From positions 25,549 to 35,924 of the forward strand of contig DHFK01000122.1 in the NCBI GenBank assembly GCA_002400365.1: a DNA stretch of 10,376 nt, read 5' to 3'. Within the stretch, counting starts at the first letter, position 1. Each line of letters starts with the position of its first letter. The DNA comes from Anaerolineales bacterium UBA4826 (lineage in GTDB: Bacteria; Chloroflexota; Anaerolineae; UBA4142). The notes beneath the pieces were generated by a model. It searched no databases. It had not been told where the DNA came from and saw only the letters and a program-made list of their open reading frames with translations. This document shows, piece by piece, positions 5,766-10,376 of this stretch. A program made the translations under genes and the position numbers.

Positions 5766-7436
5766 TCCGTAATCTTCCTTCGCCTTCTCCGCCGACACCT
5801 TGCCATCGCGCACATCGCGCAGGACGGCGGCGCGGTCGCGGTCGCGCGGATCGCCATAGCCGCCCGCGCCGGGCAGGCGCAGCGAGACGACATCGCCTTT
5901 CTTCAACTTGTCGAGTCCTTTTGACTTGAGCGGCTTTTCATCGGGCGCATCGGGGTTCAAAACGAATTTACCTTTCGCGCCTTCCTTGCCGCCGAATAAA
6001 CCGAACGGCGCGAATGCCTGACGATCGCCGTAGCGCGCAAATGAAAGTTCGTCCACGAGCGAACGAATGTCGCGCCGCACCGCCAACGCGCCGCGATATT
6101 TTCCCGCGCCGCCGGTGTCGGGGATGAACTCGTAGCGTTCGACGCGCATCGGAAACTCCAACTCGACCGCTTCGATCGGCGTGTTCATAAAGCGCGCGAG
6201 ATGCGAGTCCTGTCCGTCGCGTCCGTCTTTGCACCAGCGTGCGCCCGCGCCGCCGCCCTGAATGTCAATGTAGACGAAACGCTTGCCGGTGGCTGGGTGA
6301 TAGCCACTGAAACCGCAATTGGTGATTTGCCCGTGCGACCCCGCCATCACGCGGTCGGGCAGCGCCTGCGCGAGCGCGAGCATCATCGCCTCCGTGATTT
6401 TTTGCGAGACGTTCGTGCGCGCGCCGCACGCGCGCGGCGGACGCGGATTGACGACGAGTCCTTCCTGCGCGTGCACCTCGAACGGGCGATAGCAGCCCGA
6501 GTTCGCGGGCACGTGCGGGTCTACGACGGCGATGAGCGCATAGTACACCGCCGCGTGCACCGTCGCAATCGGACAGTTTACATTGCCCGGCACTTCGGGA
6601 TCGGTGCCATCGAAATCCACCAGCGCGTGATCGGCTTGCTTGTGAATGTTCACCTGCAACTTGATCGGCTTGCCCGTCAAACCGTCGTCGTCCACAAAAT
6701 CCACGCCGGTGAATGTGCCGTCGGGAATTTTCTTGAGACCCTCGCGAATGCGCCTTTCGGAATAGTCCAACAGCGCGTCCATGTGCAACTGCACGATCGC
6801 GGGACTGTACTTTTCGAACACTTCTTTCATCCGCCGCGCGCCGACAAAATCGGCGGACGCTTGCGCGCGAATGTCACCCAGCGTTTTGTCAGGCACGCGA
6901 ATGTTGTTGTTGAGAATGCCGAAAAGTTCGGGATCCTCTTTGCCTCTTTTGTACAGTTTCACCATCGGAAAGCGCAAGCCCTCGAGATAAATCTCGGTCA
7001 AGCCGCCTTGCGTGCCGCCCGCCGCCGCGCCGCCCATATCGGCGTGATGCGCGATCGAGCCGACAAAGCCAACCAGGTCGCCTTTGTAGCGCACCGGCGC
7101 GAACGTGACGAGGTCCATCACGTGCTGTCCGCCGATGTACGGATCGTTGAAGACGATGACGTCGCCGTCGTTCAGTTCGTCGTCGCGGAAGCGTTTCCGC
7201 AGACTCCGCATCGGGATTTCGAAACCGGTGAGCAGCATCGGCGCGTGATGCGCCTGCGCGACCGTGTTGCCGTGTCGGTCGAACACCGCGCACGAGATGT
7301 CCTTGATCTCTTTGATGATCGTGGAGCGCGAGGTGCGGACGAGCGTGTGTCCCATTTCGTCCGCGACTTGCTCCATGGCATAGCGCAGGACTTGCATCAG
7401 GACGGGATCGGCTTGCTTGGTTTTGTTTTTCGGCAT
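5748..7436 (-). CDS. hyuB: Hydantoinase/5-oxoprolinase family subunit B (HyuB)
   Basis: This 562-residue protein has the usual length for HyuB (Hydantoinase_B family). With HyuA it forms the ATP-dependent enzymes that open hydantoins, 5-oxoproline or related lactams; related pairs carboxylate ketones. The ATG at 7434-7436 has GGGAGGA seven bases upstream. Landmarks are the N-terminal VLRYAMEQVADEMGHTLVRTSRS region (16-38), NDPYIGGQHVMDL (97-109), the HHADMGG motif (130-136), GGGAGARWCKDGRDG in the middle, and the C-terminal LRLPGAGGYGDPRDRD (519-534) that is a hallmark of the family. The last residues are encoded by repeat DNA. The gene is separated from hyuA by a plus-strand two-gene cassette, so it needs either read-through across that cassette or its own promoter; I could not identify a convincing minus-strand promoter. 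Confidence 0.95.
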   Translation of the reverse strand: MPKNKTKQADPVLMQVLRYAMEQVADEMGHTLVRTSRSTIIKEIKDISCAVFDRHGNTVAQAHHAPMLLTGFEIPMRSLRKRFRDDELNDGDVIVFNDPYIGGQHVMDLVTFAPVRYKGDLVGFVGSIAHHADMGGAAAGGTQGGLTEIYLEGLRFPMVKLYKRGKEDPELFGILNNNIRVPDKTLGDIRAQASADFVGARRMKEVFEKYSPAIVQLHMDALLDYSERRIREGLKKIPDGTFTGVDFVDDDGLTGKPIKLQVNIHKQADHALVDFDGTDPEVPGNVNCPIATVHAAVYYALIAVVDPHVPANSGCYRPFEVHAQEGLVVNPRPPRACGARTNVSQKITEAMMLALAQALPDRVMAGSHGQITNCGFSGYHPATGKRFVYIDIQGGGAGARWCKDGRDGQDSHLARFMNTPIEAVELEFPMRVERYEFIPDTGGAGKYRGALAVRRDIRSLVDELSFARYGDRQAFAPFGLFGGKEGAKGKFVLNPDAPDEKPLKSKGLDKLKKGDVVSLRLPGAGGYGDPRDRDRAAVLRDVRDGKVSAEKAKEDYGVEVGG

Positions 7437-7438
7437 TA

Positions 7439-7467
7439 TTGTCCTCCCTGGGATAACGTGATATAAT
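7439..7467 (+). promoter_or_regulatory. Extended -10 promoter of the antitoxin-like gene
   Basis: TATAAT (7462-7467) is a perfect -10 box with TGA directly before it (extended -10). TTGTCC (7439-7444, four of six) stands exactly 17 bases upstream. Transcription would start near 7474, leaving a leader of about 17 bases before the ATG at 7491. The -35 box covers the Shine-Dalgarno region of hyuB on the other strand, so occupancy of this promoter and hyuB expression could interfere. Confidence 0.65.
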
Positions 7468-7490
7468 CTGTGTTAAGTGAGGTGGTTCGC

Positions 7491-7931
7491 ATGACCAAGA
7501 CGATTACGCTCAAAGAGGCGCAAGCCTCTTATGGTACCGCAATTGAACAAGTGAAATCTACCGGCGAATCGCTCATTATCGAGCAGGACGGGAAGCCGGC
7601 ACTCGTTGTGCTTCCGTACGCCGAATTCCAGCGGCTGACTGGGCTTCGCGAAAGCGAAAAGGAAGCACTGTCTCAAACTCGAGATAAAGGGTTTGAGCGA
7701 GAGCGAGCCGCATTTCTTCGCCTCAAACCACAGTTACTCAGAACTTATCGCGGATTGTACGTCGCCATTCACGACGGACAGGTTGTAGATTCGGATCCCA
7801 AAAGTCTTGCGCTCGCATTGCGAATGACCGAGAAGAAGGTTGAACCAGTGTACATCCAACTCGTTAGCGAGGAGCCGCGTGTCGTTGAAGCTCCTTCGCC
7901 GGAGAAAGTGTGGCATGTCAATCGCCTATGA
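7491..7931 (+). CDS. Phd/YefM-type antitoxin domain fused to a DUF5678-like domain
   Basis: This is a 146-residue protein. The ATG at 7491 has GAGGTG upstream; an in-frame GTG at 7470 lies only a few bases after the -10 box and is unlikely. Residues 1-50 (MTKTITLKEAQASYGTAIEQ, then a SLIIEQDGKPALVVLPYAEFQRL stretch) match the Phd/YefM DNA-binding antitoxin fold, including the DGKPxxVVLPxxEF strand pair. Residues about 68-126 (FLRLKPQLLRTYRGLYVAIHDGQVVD and the following YIQLV strand) resemble DUF5678, a short domain of unknown function. No RelE/ParE/PIN toxin is next to it. Instead its 3' end overlaps the start of a retropepsin-like gene, an association I recall for DUF5678 proteins in Chloroflexota and cyanobacteria. 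Autoregulation at its own promoter would be expected for a Phd-type protein. Confidence 0.8.
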   Translation: MTKTITLKEAQASYGTAIEQVKSTGESLIIEQDGKPALVVLPYAEFQRLTGLRESEKEALSQTRDKGFERERAAFLRLKPQLLRTYRGLYVAIHDGQVVDSDPKSLALALRMTEKKVEPVYIQLVSEEPRVVEAPSPEKVWHVNRL

Positions 7932-8231
7932 CCTTCGAGAAGATCCGCTCACGCCAAGCTGGATACTGGGGCAGCGATCACCATTCTTCCGGAATCTCTC
8001 GCCGTGACGCTCAACTTGAAACCGAGGAGCGAAGTTCTGGTAGGTGGATATGATGGAATCGGTACTTGGCGCAATCTATATCTCGTATCCTTGAATGTCG
8101 CGGAGTACTCCCTTCCTGTTGAAGTTGTCACATCTCCACGCGATAATATTCTACTTGGCCGCGATGTCCTCAATCACTTTGTCATCACCCTCGATGGCAA
8201 AGCACAGACGTTTGAAATGGTTGACCCGTAG
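7915..8231 (+). pseudogene. Retropepsin-like (clan AA) aspartic protease gene, frame-disrupted
   Basis: The catalytic motif KLDTGAAITILP is encoded at 7956-7991 and the C-terminal motif ILLGRDVLNHF at about 8150-8181, both in one frame, as expected for a single-domain retropepsin-like protein that would act as a dimer. That frame has no ATG, GTG or TTG between an in-frame TGA (7929-7931, the antitoxin's own stop) and the Asp codon at 7962. The first usable start, GTG at 8004, lies after the catalytic Asp. The ATG at 7915 instead opens another frame (MSIAYDLREDPLTP) that looks like the expected N-terminus, then ends at a TGA near 8005. A net loss of 3n+1 bases near 7945-7955 would explain this; the sequence also seems about 15-20 residues short. 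A sequencing error or programmed frameshift remains possible. Confidence 0.65.
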
Positions 8232-8256
8232 AGACGCCCCGCCGGGGCGTCTCTAC
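8228..8256. repeat. Perfect 29-bp palindrome between convergent genes (likely bidirectional terminator)
   Basis: GTAGAGACGCCCC (8228-8240) and GGGGCGTCTCTAC (8244-8256) form a perfect 13-bp stem with a GCC loop. The TAG in each arm is a stop codon: 8229-8231 ends the protease frame on the plus strand, and 8253-8255 ends hyuA on the minus strand. No T-run follows on either side, but the very GC-rich stem could still end or block transcription from both directions. The GTAGAGACG...CGTCTCTAC end pattern is one I recall from dispersed palindromes in cyanobacteria and Chloroflexota. Confidence 0.8.
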
Positions 8257-10376
8257 AAATTGATAATCACATTCCCCCACGCATCCACCTTCGCCGTCGC
8301 GCCCGGAATCACGACCGTGCTCGAAATGATTTCCTCGATGATGCACGGTCCCTTCACCACGTTCCCCGGCTGCATCAAGTCGCGCTCGTAAACTGGCACA
8401 TTCACAAACCCGCGTCCCGCGTAATACACTGGTCGCTTACCTTTCAGCGCGCCGCGCGGCGAGGCGACGCCGCGCTGGCGGCGCGGCAGTTTCACATCCG
8501 GCACTTGGCCAATGCCGACCAGCCGCACATTGATCACGTCCACGGGTTCGTCGGTGGACGAGTACGCGTACACTTTTTGATGCAGCGTGTGAAAGCGCGC
8601 GACCGTCGCGTCAATATCTTGGCGCGTCAATTGGCTGTCGCGCTGTGACGCATCATCACGCCTCCCAGATGAATTGTTGCCCTTCCGCTCAAAGCGTGAC
8701 ACCTGCACTTGCGTGCGGTGCAAGTGCGATGCGTCAACCGGCACATTCAGTTCGTACGCCTGTCCCGCGTAGCGCAAATCCGCCGACCACTCGATCTCAA
8801 TCACGTCGTCTGAAATTTTCTCCGTGCGCAACTGCGCCCGCGCTTGGTCTTCCATCGCTCGATACGCGCGCGCCAACTCGGCTGGGTCGAGCGACGCAGC
8901 GGGTTGCGCGATCGTCTGCACGTAATCGTGGCGGATGTCGCTCGTGACCAAGCCGAACGCGGAGAGCGCGCCGGGGTACAACGGAATCACGACCTTGCGC
9001 ATGCCCAGGTCTTTCGCCATCTCGCATGCGTGCAGCGGGCCGGCGCCTCCAAACGCGATCAGCGTAAACTCGCGCGGATCGAGTCCTTTTTGGATCGAAC
9101 TCCCAGCCATGCCCTTGACCATGTTCGCGTTCACGACGCGGACGATACCATACGCCGCGTCTTCGACCGACAGATTCATCGGGCGCGCGATGTGCTTTTC
9201 GATTGCCGCGCGCGCTTTATCGGGATACAACTTCATCTCGCCGCCGAGAAAGTAATCCGCATTCAATCGCCCGAGGACGAGATTCGCGTCGGTGACGACC
9301 GGCAACTCGCCGCCGAGTCCGTAACACGCGGGACCGGGGTCAGCCGCCGCGGATTGTGGACCGACGTTCAGCGCGCCGCCTTTGTCAATCCACGCGATCG
9401 AACCACCCCCCGCGCCGATCGCGTGCACATCCACCGCCGGAATCTTGACCGGATAACCCTCGAACTTGCCTTCCGACGAAACACGCGGCACGCCATCCAC
9501 AATCAAGCCGATGTCGAAACTGGTGCCGCCCATGTCAACGGTCATCAATTGCTTGTCGCCCAGCAATTTGCCGATGAACGCGCCCGCCACCGCGCCACCC
9601 GCGGGACCCGAATTGACGATGTTGACCGCGTGATCGCGCGCGGTCGCCGCCGACATCGCGCCGCCGCTCGCCTGCATGATGCGCACTTCGACGTTGCCGT
9701 ACTTGTCGTTCAGCAGCGCAATCAGATTGCGAATGTACCGTTCGACAATCGGCTGCAGGTACGCGTTGATGACGGTCGTGGACGCGCGCTCGAACTCGCG
9801 GAACTCGGGGCAGATTTCGGACGATATTGAAACGAATGCTTCGGGATTGATTTCGCGGCAGATTTCCTTGACACGCTGTTCGTGCTTGGGATTGAGGAAC
9901 GAAAAAAGCAGGCAGACCGCAATCGTTTCCGCGCCCTGTTCTTTCAAATCCTTCGCCGCGCGCACGACCGATGATTCGTCCAGCGCGCGCACGACCTCGC
10001 CGTGCGCGCCCACGCGCTCGTCCACTTCGACGCGCAGATAGCGCGGGACGAGCGGTTCGGGCGTGTCCACTGTCAAATCGTACAGCCCCTCGTCCGGTCG
10101 CTCGATGCGCGCGATTTCCAGCACGTCGCGGAAACCGGCGGTCGTGATGAGACCCGTCTGCGCGCCCTTGCGCTCGATCAGCGCGTTCGTGCCAATCGTC
10201 GTCCCGTGCCCATGCACCATGTAATCCAAATCTGCCATCGTCGCGTTCGCAAGGCGCAAGATTTTTTCGATGCCGTTGAGCACGCCCTGCGCGGGATTCT
10301 TCGGCGTCGTCAAGACCTTAGTGTAACGGATCTTCTTACCCTTGTCGTCAATCAAAACGATGTCCGTGAACGTGCC
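8253..10376 (-). CDS. hyuA: Hydantoinase/5-oxoprolinase family subunit A (HyuA), 5' end off the right edge
   Basis: This is the ATPase/kinase-like subunit partnering HyuB. The frame is open to the last base of the window; the visible part is 707 residues and starts GTFTDIVLIDDKGKKIRYTK, so only about 8 residues of the usual MxIGVDIGG start are missing. The TTG at 10353-10355 lies inside this conserved motif and is not the start. Further landmarks are GHGTTIGTNALIERKGA (around 10170-10215), the second phosphate-binding motif TVDMGGTSFDIGL (around 9505-9545), AIGAGGGSIAW with ADPGPACYG after it (around 9330-9410), and FGGAGPLHACEMA (around 9015-9055), as in the Hydant_A_N and Hydantoinase_A domains. 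The C-terminal domain contains an unusual polar stretch from a palindromic repeat (8646-8736). The substrate (hydantoin, N-methylhydantoin, 5-oxoproline or other lactam) is not determined. The stop lies in the palindrome shared with the convergent cassette. Confidence 0.95.
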   Translation of the reverse strand, partial: GTFTDIVLIDDKGKKIRYTKVLTTPKNPAQGVLNGIEKILRLANATMADLDYMVHGHGTTIGTNALIERKGAQTGLITTAGFRDVLEIARIERPDEGLYDLTVDTPEPLVPRYLRVEVDERVGAHGEVVRALDESSVVRAAKDLKEQGAETIAVCLLFSFLNPKHEQRVKEICREINPEAFVSISSEICPEFREFERASTTVINAYLQPIVERYIRNLIALLNDKYGNVEVRIMQASGGAMSAATARDHAVNIVNSGPAGGAVAGAFIGKLLGDKQLMTVDMGGTSFDIGLIVDGVPRVSSEGKFEGYPVKIPAVDVHAIGAGGGSIAWIDKGGALNVGPQSAAADPGPACYGLGGELPVVTDANLVLGRLNADYFLGGEMKLYPDKARAAIEKHIARPMNLSVEDAAYGIVRVVNANMVKGMAGSSIQKGLDPREFTLIAFGGAGPLHACEMAKDLGMRKVVIPLYPGALSAFGLVTSDIRHDYVQTIAQPAASLDPAELARAYRAMEDQARAQLRTEKISDDVIEIEWSADLRYAGQAYELNVPVDASHLHRTQVQVSRFERKGNNSSGRRDDASQRDSQLTRQDIDATVARFHTLHQKVYAYSSTDEPVDVINVRLVGIGQVPDVKLPRRQRGVASPRGALKGKRPVYYAGRGFVNVPVYERDLMQPGNVVKGPCIIEEIISSTVVIPGATAKVDAWGNVIINL
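8646..8736. repeat. Palindromic repeat element inserted in frame within hyuA
   Basis: A 91-bp segment is bounded by the perfect 9-bp inverted repeats TGACGCATC (8646-8654) and GATGCGTCA (8728-8736). Directly inside the right end is a hairpin of 8-bp arms, GCACTTGC (8705-8712) and GCAAGTGC (8720-8727), and a weaker TCACGC/GCGTGA pair (8656-8661 and 8694-8699) lies to the left. On the hyuA strand it encodes a polar, Arg/Ser/Asp/Gln-rich run (from SHLHRTQVQVSRFERKGN to RDDASQRDS) sitting between the conserved VPVD and TRQDIDATVARFHTLHQ segments. The frame stays open throughout. Confidence 0.6.

Noticed and set aside
6201..7466. 421-codon open frame on the plus strand
   Set aside because: It is the antisense shadow of hyuB, with Arg/Ala/His-rich composition and no recognisable motif; hyuB itself has all family motifs.
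8004..8231. 75-codon plus-strand ORF from GTG as a complete protein
   Set aside because: It begins after the catalytic DTG that is encoded in the same frame just upstream, so it is better read as the 3' part of a disrupted protease gene.
8228..8256. Classic rho-independent terminator
   Set aside because: The stem is perfect but no T-run follows on either strand, so it is called a palindromic repeat with a likely, not certain, terminator role.
8844..9830. 328-codon open frame on the plus strand
   Set aside because: It is the antisense shadow of hyuA.

Overview
The window carries one large minus-strand metabolic block broken by a small plus-strand cassette. From right to left on the minus strand it reads: hyuA (5' end off the right edge), hyuB, a small unknown gene, a gap holding a large palindrome, a stand-alone XylR_N/V4R-type sensor protein, a substrate-binding lipoprotein gene, and then livH, livM, livG and livF (3' end off the left edge). 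The host is probably a Chloroflexota (Anaerolineae-like) bacterium. That inference rests on the lipoprotein's Pro/Thr/Ala-rich linker directly after the lipobox Cys, typical of that phylum, on fairly high GC, and on abundant short period-7 and palindromic repeats at gene borders. It is not proven here.

Region 1 to 4320 is a complete branched-chain-type (HAAT/LIV-I) ABC importer: binding lipoprotein, two permeases and two ATPases, with junctions that abut or overlap (livM/livG abut, livG/livF overlap by 8 bp). A strong hairpin lies between the binding-protein gene and livH. Region 4321 to 5262 holds the V4R gene, an orphan Shine-Dalgarno sequence, a nested palindrome, opposed promoter candidates and a possible small RNA. 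Region 5263 to 7436 holds an unknown 153-residue protein and hyuB.

Region 7437 to 8256 is a plus-strand insertion between hyuB and hyuA. It has its own promoter, a Phd/YefM-type antitoxin domain fused to a DUF5678-like domain, and a retropepsin-like aspartic protease gene that looks frame-disrupted. It ends in a perfect 29-bp palindrome that supplies the TAG stop of both convergent genes. Region 8253 to 10376 is hyuA, whose C-terminal part holds a probable in-frame palindromic repeat insertion.

The likely joint function is uptake of a small amide or cyclic-amide compound by the importer and ATP-dependent opening of it by HyuA/HyuB (hydantoinase/5-oxoprolinase family), with the V4R protein as a possible ligand sensor. 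The exact substrate cannot be read from the sequence.
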